A stretch of 64,000 nt of DNA from Brachynemurus nebulosus (taxonomy: Eukaryota > Arthropoda > Insecta > Neuroptera > Myrmeleontidae): NCBI GenBank assembly GCA_035578155.1, contig JAPWDM010000012.1, forward strand, positions 15,163,619-15,227,618. The letters are read 5' to 3'. Every line of letters starts with the position of its first letter. The stretch's first letter is position 1. The translations under genes and the position numbers were made by a program. Shown one piece after another: positions 1-12,425 of the stretch. The notes under the pieces are model-generated. The model was not told the origin of the DNA. It did no database searches and saw nothing but the letters and a program-made list of their open reading frames with translations.

Positions 1-330
1 AATATATCAATCCTTAATCAGTTACTGACGCCAATTTCTTCACCTCACCACGTTTCAAAAAATAACAACGGGACGGAAAAGTCCTACAACTTTTTCAAGC
101 CTTTTTTTTTATTTTTACTTTTACGCATCGGCGCAGGATTAGATGCTCAATGCATCTCTCCTTGTGGCATTTCTTCCTGATCTCTACAAATTAAAGAAAT
201 AACCAATCGAGCTTCTTAAACTGATCAGAAGTCAATGCTACCAAGACGATAGCAATTTTTGGCTGTTGCATCCAAACTTCTTCGACCTCCTAATCTATAA
301 AACAAACGTAATGTTCTCCAGCGCTCATAT
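1..330. other. AT-rich intergenic sequence, nothing recognised
   Basis: No frame of useful length, no terminal repeat and no RNA-like motif was seen. The sequence is unique within this window as far as I can tell by eye. Confidence 0.4.
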
Positions 331-1343
331 ATTTTTAAAAGCTTTTATTTAACTTGCTATGTTGGTAAGTTGATTTAGATCAAATCTTGGAATCAAAATT
401 TAGGCAGGTTCTAATTGAGCTAGAGTTTTCAAATTTTGCATACGTGTCTAAAGCGGGTTCTACACGATGCTACGAACGTTCCTTCCAACATTCGATCGAA
501 CGTTTGATGCAATTAAGTTCGATAGTTGGTGCGACGAATGTATCTGCTACACGGTGAATCGAATGTTTGATCCAATACGAATGATGATGTGTTGGTACTC
601 AGTGGACGACGCTGTTATCTGTCTGATGTTATCTCTAATGTTATACACTGATGTTGTCTCTCTTCACATGAACGAGTCGTGCAGCTGCTGAGTCGAACCA
701 ACCAACGCAACCAACATTGACCTTCAAACGTTCGAAGCACCCCTTTGACTCGGTGCAAAAATACCGACATCGAACGGGACACGACCAAATGCGAACGTTT
801 GACGCTAGACATTGGACACTCGTAGGTTCGAATAACGGCTACACGATGCTATGAACCATCCAACGTCGAATGTTGGAAGGTGTTCGTAGCATCGTGTAGC
901 AGCGGCTTAACCTTGATGACAATGCAATATTGTATAATTCGTTTTGTCCTAAATCGCCCCAAAACCAAAATTGTTGATTTTTAGTCCTGTGCAACTTTTT
1001 GACATTTCGAATTGTCAAATATTGTCCATTGATTTTACATTGCAATTTTTTATTTTCATAGTTATGTCTGATTATGGTAAATTAACCGATTAAAATATAG
1101 GTAAGAAAATTACTTCTTTAATTCTTTTCTTAAATTAATTGTGATCAGACTAAAAAGTAGAAAATAAATTAAAGTAAAAAAAAATCAAGCTTTTATAAAT
1201 TATGTTGTATATTGCTTCAAACTTCACTCAGAAGTTATTTTATTTTTTTTAGCCCATTTTTAAATAAAATCTTGTTCTTAAAAAACATTTTTTTACTTTA
1301 ATTTTTATTGACATTAATTTAAATTTTATAAAAATATTACAAA
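331..1343. repeat. Old dispersed repeat, copy A (interrupted by a MITE)
   Basis: From the AAAGCTTTTATTTAACTTGC stretch onward this matches the copy at about 15001-15690 in the same orientation. The match covers the segment with TTGGAATCAAAATT, the CGCCCCAAAACC segment and the later AAGCTTTTATAAATT segment. Copy A carries an insertion (452-907) that copy B lacks. Copy B instead has the downstream AT-rich part doubled as an inverted repeat. The class of the host repeat is unknown; I see no reverse transcriptase or transposase trace. Confidence 0.7.
452..907. mobile_element. PIF/Harbinger-like MITE, TSD TAA, with empty-site proof
   Basis: The ends are inverted: AGCGGGTTCTACACGATGCT on the left, and the complement of the right end reads AGCCGCTGCTACACGATGCT. 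The similarity continues through CCTTCCAACATTCGA. TAA flanks both sides (449-451 and 908-910). The paralogous repeat at 15121 reads straight through the site with a single TAA, so this is a directly visible filled/empty pair. A TWA target duplication is the hallmark of PIF/Harbinger. The right end also carries a second inverted copy of the terminus (about 838-900), so it can fold into a 60-nt hairpin on its own. No transposase is present; the frames inside are spurious. Confidence 0.85.
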
Positions 1344-1902
1344 CTAGCCGTAACCGTGACGTTGTTCACGCGAAACCTTGAGTAGTTTCTTTTTCCAATT
1401 TGTACATAGTTTCTTGCAACACAAAATGCATTAAATTTTCTCAAATTGACAATTGTGTATTTATTGTATTTTTCGGTACACAATTAGCAACATTTAGCAA
1501 CCGATAATAAAATATTCAATTTATTTACATTTTGTTACTATAGTTATGAAATTATGAAATATGTAAATGTAAATTTACGTAATGTGTGTACATGCTCAAA
1601 ATAGTTTTTCCATTTTCCCTGGGAAATGAGACCGTGGGAATGAGACATTTTCCCGGAATAAAAAGTACCTTAGATGTTGACCCAGGTAATAAATTATCAT
1701 CACACCAAATTTCATCAAAATCCGTCCAGTAATTTTTACGTGATGCGTCAACAGACAGACAGACAGGCAGAAAGACAGACAAAATTTTTAAAAATCGCTG
1801 TTTTGATATCTACATCGATAACTATTTACAGTACCAGTACAATTTTCAAAAAATATTCCTTGTACAGAAACGGTCTCGTTACAGTTTTATTATATGTATA
1901 GA
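1344..1902 (-). mobile_element. Non-autonomous Helitron, family H1
   Basis: Read on the minus strand the element begins TCTATACATATAATAAAACT after an A. It ends with a short CGTGA/TCACG hairpin followed by CTAG before a T. A-TC and CTAG-T termini without target duplication are Helitron hallmarks. It shares its sequence with the plus-strand copies at 7962-8517 and 53563-54287, including the GTCTGTCTGTCTGT run and the ACGGATTTTGATGAAATTTG-like block. It has one copy of the roughly 145-bp internal unit, whereas the other two have two. No Rep/helicase coding was seen. Confidence 0.75.
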
Positions 1903-2843
1903 TGTAAATTATATTTTATATTTTTTTTTTTATATTTGACTACAAAAATAATTGATGTAAAAAAGACTAGGTTATGGTTGACTGTTTTTTTATTTTTAGT
2001 TATACATATTTTTCAAAATTTTTATATCCTGTTTAGACATAGTTAGACAGAATCGGCAACAACAGTGATACATTTAATAGATTTGAGCGTTACTTTATGG
2101 TAGTCCATATTTGATATTAGTAAATAAAAACACTTTACTTTATAAAATTCCACTTTTATTGAATATAAAAACTCTTATGACATTTATCGGTCAATGTGAT
2201 CAGTCTCAAACGTGTAAAGATTACATTCAGATACATGCCTATTTATTCTAAATCTCTACTTACAAATTGTAACAATGGAAGTTGGGAAATTAGTGGGGAT
2301 AGAAGTAGTAGGCGGGGTCAAAAACAAGGAAAACAAGATTAGGTGAGTTAGAGACATGTGACATATGAACAAATAAAGTAGGAAATACAGTCGTATACAA
2401 AAATTGTAAGACAGAAAATAAATTTGAATTGTAAATATCGGTATAATCATTTAAGTGTAATTCAGAATTGTGTTTGTAAATTTCTATTTCTTCTAAAATA
2501 TTTAGTCTGGGTCCTTCATATTAGTTTACTTTCGATTTTCTGTCATAATTGTTGGGGGGGGGCATAGATAAACAGATCCAGACCAGGATGTGTGCGGACT
2601 GGATTCTGAATTGGCTCGGCTAAGTTCGTTAGTCAGACACGTCAGATGCCCAGAAGTAGGTTTTCTGGCCATTTTTTATCATTCGATCCTATCATAAGAC
2701 AGTTCGATTTTTACATCGTTGAAAAGGAAAAAAAATTATGAAGAAAATATTCTTATAATTTTCTTTCTATTTTAAGTATTTTTCGAGAAAATGTAAATTT
2801 TCACTTTTATATTAGTTTTCTTTCTTTGTTAGTCTAATAAGTA

Positions 2844-2846
<3 letters not shown>
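1903..2846. other. Unassigned AT-rich sequence with a short dispersed repeat
   Basis: Positions about 2081-2115 (TTTGAGCGTTACTTTATGGT and onward) match 62949-62982, so at least this part is a dispersed repeat. The remainder has no recognisable gene. A GGGGGGG run lies at about 2553. Confidence 0.45.

Positions 2847-2901
<55 letters not shown>
2847..2901. repeat. (TA)n microsatellite
   Basis: Uninterrupted TA dinucleotides over about 55 bp. Confidence 0.97.
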
Positions 2902-2904
<3 letters not shown>

Positions 2905-3239
2905 AGTTCTTTATGAAGTATAAAAATATTTCACTTTTTTATTAAAAACTTTTGTGAGAACAAGTGAAGTCTATTCACATACATGTGTTATAACACACAT
3001 ACATGTATAGAGTTTTGTTTCTCTTTTATTGCATTATAATTAACATGGTTCTATCTCATGTTGAAAAATGAAAATTAAACAGATTTTCTAAGCTAATGTA
3101 ATGAAGAATTTTTTTTTTTTTTTTTATTGAATTTTTAAGTAAATAAGAAATTGAAGATTATGTTATGATATAATATTATTAAATATGAAACAAAACAACA
3201 TATGTACAATGTACATATGTATGCACGGAAAAATATTTT

Positions 3240-4643
3240 GAATCGATTTTGAAAAATTTTTCACTAATAATTAATAATGTTAAAAAATTAAACCATTTCA
3301 AATGGATTTAAGGTATTTTATGTGAGGTCAAGGTTTTCGGGACCTAAAAAGGCCAGAAATTAATTAACCAATCGATTTTAAAAATTTTTTCACAGTTAAT
3401 AAGTTAAAGTATTTGAATTAATTAATTAAATGATGTCCGTAAGAAGCTTACGGACTGCCATAAGTTATATGAGATCCTTAAAACCCTTTTCTTACTGTTA
3501 GAGTACTAGAGTTGTATGAGTTTCGCCAGGATTTACTGATCCCATAATTGTAAAAAATAAACTAAACGACCAATTTTAAAAATTTCTTCACTGTTACAGA
3601 GCTAAACTATTTTAGATAGATTTAGAATACATTATGTAAGGTCCGCCAGGGTCCACAGGACCCAAAAGTGTCAAAAATAAACTAACTGACCGATTTTGAA
3701 AATTTTTTCACTGTTACAGAGCTAAGCTATTTTAGATAAATATCGATTACGTTATGTAAGGTCCGCCTGTGTCCATAGGACCCAAAAGTGTCAAAAATAA
3801 ACTGCCTGATCGATTTTGAAAATTTTTTCACTGTTACAGAACTAAACTGTTTTAGATAAATATAGATTCCGTTATGTAAGGTCTGCCAGGGTCCATAGGA
3901 TCCAGAAGTGTCAAAAATAAACTAACTGACCGATTTTGAAAATTTTTTCACTGTTACAGAGCTAAACTATTTTAGATAAATATAAATTACGTTATGTAAG
4001 GTCCGCCAGGGTCCATAGAACTCAAAAGTGTCAAAAATAAACTAACTGACCAATTTTGAAAATTTTTTAACTGTTACAGAGCTAAGCTATTTTAGATAAA
4101 TATAGATTATGTTATGTAAGGTCTGCCAGGATCCATGGGATCCAAAAGTGTCAAAAATAAACTAGTCGACCGATTTTGAAAATTTTTTCACTGTTGGGGA
4201 GCTAAGCTATTTTAGATAGATATACATTACGTTATTTAGGGTCCGCCAGGGTCCATGGGACCCAAAAGTGGTAAAAATAAACTAACCGACCGATTTTGAA
4301 AATTTTTTCACTGTTACAGAGTTAAACTATTTTAGATAGATATAGATTACATTATGTAAGGTCCGTCAGGGTCCATAGGACCCAAAAGTGTCAAAAATAA
4401 ACTAACTAACCGATTTCGAAAATTCTTTCACTGTTACAGAGCTAGACTATTTTAGATAAATATAGATTATGTTATGTAAGGTCCGACAGTGTCAGTGGGA
4501 CCTAAAAGTGTCAAAAATAAAATAACTGGCCGATTTTGAAAATTTTTTTACTATTACCGAGGTAAACTATTTTAGATAGGTACAGGTTGTGTTATCTGAG
4601 ATCCACGGATGCAAATGCGGCGTAGAATGCTACACAACGGGTT

Positions 4644-4715
<72 letters not shown>

Positions 4716-5035
4716 CATAAATTCCGCCTAGAATATACGGTCGAGCTGATTTTTTAATGAGGTCCATCGGGATCTTGCAGATCCGAAAACGCCAGTAATA
4801 AGCTATCGAACCGATGCTAAAAAATTTCTCACTACTAGAGAATTAAATTATCTTAGATGGATACAACTATGCTGCACAAAATCCGTTCGGGTTCTTGGGT
4901 CCCCAAAAATACCAAAACTAATTACCCAGCCGATTTTAAAAATTCTTTTACTCTTAGAAAGCTAAACTATTTTAAATAGGTACAGGTCTTAGATGAGATC
5001 CGCCAGTGCTCAAGATTTGGAAATTCGCTATGTTA
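3240..5035. repeat. 120-bp tandem repeat array
   Basis: The unit contains CGATTTTGAAAATTTTTTCA, then CTGTTACAGAGCTAAACTAT, a GGTCCGCCAGGGTCCA segment and GTGTCAAAAATAAACTAACT. The core from about 3570 to 4610 repeats every 120 bp with almost no indels, giving about nine units. Diverged units flank it on both sides (3240-3570 and 4800-5035), as expected when homogenisation is strongest in the centre. A (TA)n tract has expanded near 4650. The array stops just before a hAT-type terminus at 5196, so it may be the interior of a non-autonomous hAT element (inference). Confidence 0.9.
4648..4713. repeat. (TA)n microsatellite inside the 120-bp array
   Basis: Pure TA run of about 66 bp that separates the regular units from the degenerate ones. 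Confidence 0.97.
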
Positions 5036-5099
5036 TGCAGATGCTGCGACAGGTGAATTTTTTTAATATATTGATTTTCACTATCTTGGTCATTATAAA

Positions 5100-5196
5100 A
5101 TGAATTTTTTTTGTATAAGTATGATGAATCTCGCGGACGAAAAAAAGTTTAAGGCGGGCCACATGCGGCCCGCGGGTCGCTGGTTGGCCACCCCTG
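5100..5196 (-). mobile_element. hAT-type terminus, partner end missing
   Basis: On the minus strand this begins CAGGGGTGGCCAACCAGCGA and continues into GGGCCGCATGTGGCCCGCC, the GC-rich terminus style of Charlie-like hAT elements. The next 8 bp, ATCTAGAT (5197-5204), fit the nTnnnnAn hAT target consensus. I could not find a matching left terminus in the window. The element is therefore either truncated or its left end has been lost at or before the tandem array. Confidence 0.6.
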
Positions 5197-5204
5197 ATCT
5201 AGAT

Positions 5205-5746
5205 ACTTATGCATCTTCTAAAATTAATTAATATTCTTTAACCGCAAATTAATATTATTTTTTTGCTAGAAAATTTTCTATTTTCACGTTCATACTAGAC
5301 ACGTTGTTTCATTTTACGAGCTCTTGTCTCACATACACGACACCGAAATAGTACCTACGACAGAATAATATTTTAAGATCCACATTTGTATTTAACCACA
5401 GACATTTTCATCTCTGCATCCATAGCGTTCAGGTACACAGAACATTACAGAAGCAGTGTACATATAAAAATCTGTCGTTCGTAAGGTGCAATGTTGTGTC
5501 AAATTTCACCGGTTCTGATTTAGTCTGTTACTGTTCGTTATAAGAGTCACATCAATCTTAGTGTCATTGTTTTTTTAATCAACTCGTCAAGTTTAAGCAG
5601 AAAAAAATATGAAGTGTGTCGTATTTAAGTGTAAAAATTCTATTGAACAAAAAAATTTCTCAAAACAAAGGGATACCTTTTTTAAGATAAATAAATTTAT
5701 TTTTAATTATTGGTTGTTAGTCACATAGACCGACCATGACAGTATA

Positions 5747-5749
<3 letters not shown>
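5205..5749. other. No gene seen
   Basis: AT-rich sequence with only short frames and no terminal repeats. Confidence 0.4.
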
Positions 5750-5816
<67 letters not shown>

Positions 5817-5832
5817 TATACTGTCTATATAT

Positions 5833-5923
<91 letters not shown>

Positions 5924-5954
5924 ATACTGTATATATATAGTATATACTATATAT
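5750..5954. repeat. Complex (TA)n tract, left flank of a palindrome
   Basis: Long TA runs broken by GTATATACTG and GGA interruptions. The tract runs directly into the terminus of the palindromic element. Confidence 0.95.
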
Positions 5955-5956
5955 TA

Positions 5957-6566
5957 GGGTGGTCCTTAAAAAACTAATATATAAAAATTACTAGCGGCAC
6001 CCGTTCATTTTGTTCCACAATATGAAAAAAGACTTCCATAAAAATTTTAGATTTTTAAAAACTGTTTTAGGGGTCGTTAATTTTCAAAATAATTGAAGAT
6101 TTTTCAAAATTTCTAAAAAATTTCATCAAGTTTGTGAGCACCAAAGTGACATTTATTATGAATTAAACAATAAATTAGGACAATACATTAACTTTTAATT
6201 ACATATCACTCACTCATAGCTCATTAAATAGATGTTCCCAGAGCCTGAATGACACTGCAAAGCGGATGTCTGGGAACATCTATTTAATGAGGTATGAGTG
6301 AGTGATATGTAATTAAAAGTTAATGTTGTATCCTAATTTATTATTTAATTCATAATCAATGTCACTTTGGTGCTCACAAACTTTATGAAATTTTTTAGAA
6401 ATTTTGAAAAATTTTCGATTATTTTGAAAATTCAAAACTTGGTAGCGACCCCTAAAAAATTTTTTTATAAATCTAAAATTTTTATGGAAGTCTTTTTTCA
6501 TATTGTGGAACAAAATGAACGGGTGCCCCTAGTAATTTTTAAATATTAGTTTTTTAAGGACCACCT
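5957..6566. mobile_element. 610-bp palindromic TA-flanked element
   Basis: Left end GGGTGGTCCTTAAAAAACTA; the complement of the right end reads AGGTGGTCCTTAAAAAACTA. The arms are near-perfect complements for about 290 bp each. They are separated by a loop of about 30 nt near 6250. TA flanks each side (5955-5956, 6567-6568), but both lie in (TA)n, so the duplication cannot be proven. A TA target and long inverted repeats suggest a Tc1/mariner-type foldback MITE. A transcript across it would form a hairpin of nearly 300 bp. The short frames in it mirror each other and are not genes. Confidence 0.8.
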
Positions 6567-7862
<1,296 letters not shown>

Positions 7863-7904
7863 TGGCCTGAAGAAGAGATTTATATTCTCGAAACGTATGT
7901 AGCC
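7863..7904 (+). ncRNA. Hammerhead-like motif 1 (Penelope-type remnant)
   Basis: In order: GGC (stem I), CTGAAGA (fits the CUGANGA core), an extra A, GAGA and TCTC (stem II) around a 7-nt loop, then GAAAC. Next come ACGT/ATGT, which can pair as a loop-less stem III, then A and GCC closing stem I. This order matches type I hammerhead ribozymes, which are known from Penelope-like retroelements. The sequence after it (GTAACTTGGTGATT) resembles the flank of the unit at 36.2 kb. The stem II junction has an unpaired A, so activity is uncertain. Confidence 0.55.
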
Positions 7905-7961
7905 AATAAAAAACAAAGAAAACTTTTTGATGTAACTTGGTGATTATTTATTCCAAAATAT

Positions 7962-8517
7962 TCCTTATAATATAATAAAACTGTAACGAGACCATTCCTG
8001 TACATGGAATATTTTTGAAAATTGTATTGGTACTGTAAATAGTTATCGATGTAGAATATCAAAACAGAGATTTTTAAAATTTTTGTCTGTCTGTCTGTTC
8101 ACGCATCATGCAAAAACTATTGGACGGATTTTAATGAAATTTAGTGTGATGATAACCTATGGCCTGAGCCAACATCCAGGATACTTTTTATTCCAAGTGT
8201 CTCATTCCCTCGAGAAAATAGAATAACTATTTTGAGCATGTACACATATTACCTACGCAAAAACGACTGAACTGATTTTGATGAAATTTGGTACGATGAT
8301 AAGTTATTGCCTGGGTCAACATCCAAGATACTCTTTACTCTGTGAAAATATCGAATTCCTACGGGAAAATAGAAAAACTATTCTGAGCATGCATTACACA
8401 AAAATTATTGTTCTGTGCAAATTCGGTATAATTATTACACTTATATACTTCATTGAATTTATAATAATTTGAATTTATAATAATGCATCGGGCGAACGAC
8501 GTCGCGGGTACAGCTAG
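7962..8517 (+). mobile_element. Non-autonomous Helitron, family H1
   Basis: It shares the AATATAATAAAACTGTAACG start region and the internal blocks with the copies at 1344-1902 and 53563-54287. It ends GACGTCGCGGGTACAG followed by CTAG and T. The 5' terminus has drifted; a TC occurs at about 7962 but is not preceded by A. Two tandem units of about 145 bp (from about 8112 and 8263) each contain a GATTTTRATGAAATTTRGT-like block. Confidence 0.7.
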
Positions 8518-9056
8518 TCTTTGAATATTTAATGTGTATGGTTTAGGTATATTTATAGTAACGTTAACTGACACATAAGTTGTATCCTTCTTTCAACATT
8601 ATTGGGCACTTGGTTTTTTTGGTGAATTTCCATTTTGAGACCTGAGCCGGGGACTATGACAGAAATGTATAGGCCTCGAGAAATCGAAAATGACATTCAC
8701 TAAATTTGGTGAAAAATTAAAAGTCCTAAGCCCTTGGATGAGTTCGTTATAGCCAGCGCATTCGATTTTTGGAAGCCAAAATTTTGGTCATTTGTCATCA
8801 TTTATGATGGTTTCTTGTAAAAATTGGCCCGAATTCAAAAACTTTTTAAAATTATTTTACACCATCGAAACGAGCGTAAAAATCACATAAGGTAAGCTTT
8901 TTGAACGATTATACTAAGTGAACTAGTTTTTGAGTAAAATTAAGAAATTTGTTGAATTTCTTTATGATAAATGCTTCATCTTTTTTGTCATTATAATAAC
9001 AATATTTATATCAGTTTCATTTTGCAAAATAAAAATTAACTTTTCAAGAACGTGTC
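8518..9056. other. Unassigned sequence
   Basis: Less AT-rich than its surroundings in part, but with no frame, RNA motif or terminal repeat that I recognise. Confidence 0.35.
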
Positions 9057-9180
9057 ATCACGGATATTGAAAATTTTTTCACTGTTAAGGAGCTAAATTA
9101 TTTTAGATGGATATAAGTTATGTTAGATAAGAACCGCCAGTGTCTAGTCTTTGGAAATTCTCTATCTTGTGTAGCTGCGT
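9057..9180 (+). repeat. Solitary monomer of the 120-bp array family
   Basis: Contains TTGAAAATTTTTTCACTGTT, GGAGCTAAATTATTTTAGAT and an ACCGCCAGTGTC segment, then TTTGGAAATTC. It matches best to the last degenerate unit of the array at about 4930-5050, so the unit also exists outside the array. Confidence 0.75.
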
Positions 9181-9617
9181 TTTATTTAAAACTACCTGAA
9201 ATATGTTATTGGATAATCACTCTCTACGTACTGGTAGAGCTTCAAATTTTTTTTTTTTAATTTCCAGGTTTCTAAACTTCTCTTATAAGTAAATTTCTAA
9301 CTAAGATAATATAAAGGAAATTCAACTACGCCTATCTAATTATCAAAAATTGTTTTAAATCAAAACTAAACATTTTTTGAAATTGAAATCGAAGAAAAGA
9401 TATTTTTATATTATTATTTTAATCTTCTCTTGACCTTCATATAGTTTTCCTTCCTCTTATACATTTCCTCTGATTTATTTATTGACACAACTGACAAAAA
9501 AGGAAAAGTGTGGAAAAATAAAAAAATAATAAATAACTTGTCGTTTCAATTCAACAAGCCCTTCTGTTTACATATAATATGTAACAAATAAAATAAAATA
9601 ATCAAAAAATTTATTAA
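9181..9617. other. No gene seen
   Basis: AT-rich, with no repeats recognised apart from the TTAA target at 9614-9617. Confidence 0.35.
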
Positions 9618-10273
9618 GGGGATATTTATTAGGGGATATATTTACCAAGTATTAAACTACACAAAAAAAAAAATTTCAAGGAATTGTCCATTTTATAGAT
9701 AGTGCAGTGTGACGATCCGAAAATACAATGCCTTGTTGGTGGACATCCTAGCGCCGGTAATAAATCACCGAAATCCAAAAACAAAAAAGATTTATAAAAT
9801 ATATGAAGAGTACCGGCACCTTTACCTATAATATCAATAAATTTAAAATAAAATATTTAAAAAAAGGATCCATCGAATAGTTTTTGAGTTATCGTGTTCA
9901 CCAGTTCCAAAAATGTAGTTCTGAGATATTATAAAATATATATAAAGAAAGGTATTTTTAAAATTTTATATTTAATACCCATTATTGCGTGAACTACGTT
10001 TTTTGATTTTTTTTTTTTATAGAAAGCTGGATTCGGTTAATGTGCAAGAATCTTATTTTTAAATTATTTTCTGTAAAATCACTTTGGGAACATATTCTAC
10101 ACATAATTTGCTATCAATGTCGGCAAAAAAATCGATTTTTATCAAATCTGAAGTAAACCTTCCCTTAAATTACTTTCAGCAAAATCACTTTAGGAACATA
10201 TTCTACACATAATTAACTACCAATTTCTGCAAAAAAATCGATTTTTTTTAACGACTCTCAAGTATACCTCCCC
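9618..10273. mobile_element. TTAA-flanked element, family T1, deleted copy
   Basis: Flanked by TTAA at 9614-9617 and 10274-10277. It matches 46702-47593 over most of its length, including the AGTGCAGTGTGACGATCCGA and AAGCTGGATTCGGTTAATGT segments. It lacks about 150 bp that the other copy has after TAATATCAATAAATT. The left end is degenerate. TTAA duplication is typical of piggyBac-type elements; no transposase is present. Confidence 0.7.
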
Positions 10274-10277
10274 TTAA

Positions 10278-11116
10278 TTTAAAAAAAATTCCACGTCAAA
10301 CCAGTCTAATCCAGTACTAAACACATATACCTCATTTTCCATTTTAAAAAAAAAAAAATGATTTGATCGGGTAGATAAAGTAAGGCGAGTACACATACCA
10401 CATGCTCATCCTGGCTTCGCTCAGATGTCTATTTTGTTTTCGAGTTGGTGTTTTATATAATTTCCTACATATACATTTTATATATTACAGCTCTATGGTC
10501 CACAGTTTCGTCAGCGTAAAAATATCTAAATTATGGGCGGATTGTACGGTGGATAAGGACCGCATAAAAAAATCGCCCAAATTGAAATATACTTAAAAAC
10601 TTCATAAATAGCTATAAAAAGTATAGTTCGGTCCAGATATTAAAAAAGGTTTCATCTAAAAAACATAACTCAAATTTTATTTCCTTAGAAGTTGCGTTTA
10701 TAAACACGATAAAGCCATTAATTTACACGTGGGAACATTTTATTTCATTTTTATAATATAATGAAAATTGTGAAAAATACATCTGTAAAAAAACTAAATG
10801 ATGCAATAACTTATATTCTTTCTTATGCAATATACTGATTAAATGCTTAAAAACCATTAAAAGGTAATTTGATCAAAAAAAGTTATTATAGTTTCTTACT
10901 TTCTTTTCATTTTGATTCACATTATGTATTTTAATGGCCATTTTTTAAAAATCGTATCGCACAAAAAAAAGTCGCACACGAAGGGACCGCATAAAAAAAG
11001 GTTTAGCTATATAAGTATTTATGAACAAAAACCAAAAGCAAAACGTAATGAAAAAGATTATTCCGTTCAAACGTTGCAAAGAATCAAAATTTATTCTGCG
11101 ATTTTAGTGATCCAAA
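10278..11116. other. No gene seen
   Basis: AT-rich with short frames only. A moderately GC-containing patch at 10380-10570 shows no recognisable motif. Confidence 0.35.
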
Positions 11117-11337
11117 ATCACTAAGACTTTACTACCCAGTAGTTCATAATCACTATCACTTTACTACCCAGTAGTCCGTAGTCACTATGGCCTTACTACC
11201 CAGTATCTATAATCACTATGACTTTATTACTCAGTGGTCTATAATCGCTATGACCTTGCTACTCTGTGGTCCATAATCACTATGACCTTACTACCCAGTG
11301 ACCTATAATCACTGTGATCTTACTACCCAAGTGATAT
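11117..11337. repeat. 32-bp minisatellite, seven copies
   Basis: The ACTACCCAG motif recurs at about 11131, 11163, 11195, 11226, 11258, 11290 and 11322, joined by CATAATCACTATGACCTT variants. It resembles the 31-bp unit at 38641-39000, sharing CCTTACTAC and AATCRCTRT, so the two arrays are probably related. Confidence 0.9.
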
Positions 11338-11409
11338 GGTGATGAAACTTAAAAAATCGGTTCAGTTATCTTCAGTAATCTTTGTTTTATGTATTAGTAT
11401 ATAGATATA

Positions 11410-12425
11410 CTAGTATTTACCCGCGGCTTCGCCCGCGTTGCAATAGAAGGGCTAAGCTGGTTTTAGGACACTACGTCGTCAAAAGTATGGGCACATTTTA
11501 GCCCAAGGGGTGCCCGTACTTTTGACACTGCAATGTACAAAAATATTAAATACAGTACCGCGTCAAAAGTGTGGACATACTTTAAGTCAAGGTGTGCCGG
11601 AACCCGCTCAGCCCTTCCATTCGTGGCTTTTGAAATGATGACATCTAGCTCAAAAGTATAAAATGTACTTTCATTTTCTCACAGGAATTTTCCCACAGAA
11701 ATAAAATGTTTTCTCCGGGTAAAAAGTAGACTATAACATTGTTTTAACAATATGCATAGTTCGAATGAAGTCGGTGATCTTTGTTTTATCGTTTTATATA
11801 TACTTTTCCACGGGAATAAGACTCCTCACAGGATTCAGATATTTTCTCGGCGGAGAGAGTAATCTGCGTTACTCTCTATCCCCGCTGTAAATAATATGTA
11901 ATGTTTAAAATCAGTCTTCCATTTTTTTAACAGTCAGTTGTCATTATTTCATTTTTTCATTTTAAAAATATTTTCCCTCGGGAATTAGATACTTTCTCGG
12001 TGTAAAAACCTATGTTTATCGCTGTATATCGTTCTATCTACTAACAAACAAAGTTCGAACAAACTCTAAGAATCCTTTTTTGTTTCATTTAAAATATATT
12101 TTTCCACAGAAATGAGATTCCCCACAGGAATGAGATGTTTTTCTAAGGTAAAAAGTCGCCTATGTACTTTTTCAGCCCTCTGTTAACAATATTCGAAGTT
12201 TGAAACCAATAATCCGCTTTTTAATAGTCAACTGTCATAATTGTCATAGATTTTCACTCGGGAATTATTTATTTTCTCGGGTTAAAAGATGACCCATAAC
12301 CGTCTCCGTATTCCAAGCTATGTCTGGGCTATGTTTCAAGTTGACTGGTTAAGTCGTTGAAGCGTAAAAGCAAGTCAAACCAACAAACAAACAAATCAAC
12401 GAACTCAATTTCGCATTTATAAACG
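11410..12425 (-). mobile_element. Helitron, family H2, 5' end truncated
   Basis: The plus strand starts with CTAG, then ACCCGCGGCTTCGCCCGCG; this is the complement of a Helitron 3' hairpin plus CTAG. It shares blocks such as AATAAAATGTTTTCTCCGGG and the terminal AATTTCGCATTTATA with the complete copy at 30048-30878. Here the final TC end is missing after CGCATTTATA. A small TIR module has inserted at about 11466-11600. Confidence 0.65.
11466..11600. mobile_element. Partial TA-flanked MITE of the 41.8-kb family
   Basis: Starts after TA with GGACACTACGTCGTCAAAAG and continues with ACTTTTGACACTGCAATGTA, matching the complete element at 41784-41945 read in reverse. The distal terminus is not recognisable. 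Confidence 0.6.

Noticed and set aside
5736..5957. Open frames encoding alternating Tyr-Ile
   Set aside because: They are translations of (TA)n. The same applies to frames at 16565-16750, 61139-61666, 61224-61421 and 61318-61518.
6313..6549. Overlapping frames on both strands of the 5957-6566 palindrome
   Set aside because: Mirrored translations of complementary arms, with no conserved domain.
11117..11337. CRISPR-like array
   Set aside because: Head-to-tail degenerate repeats with no unique spacers; the same is true of 3240-5035 and 38641-39000. The context is eukaryotic.
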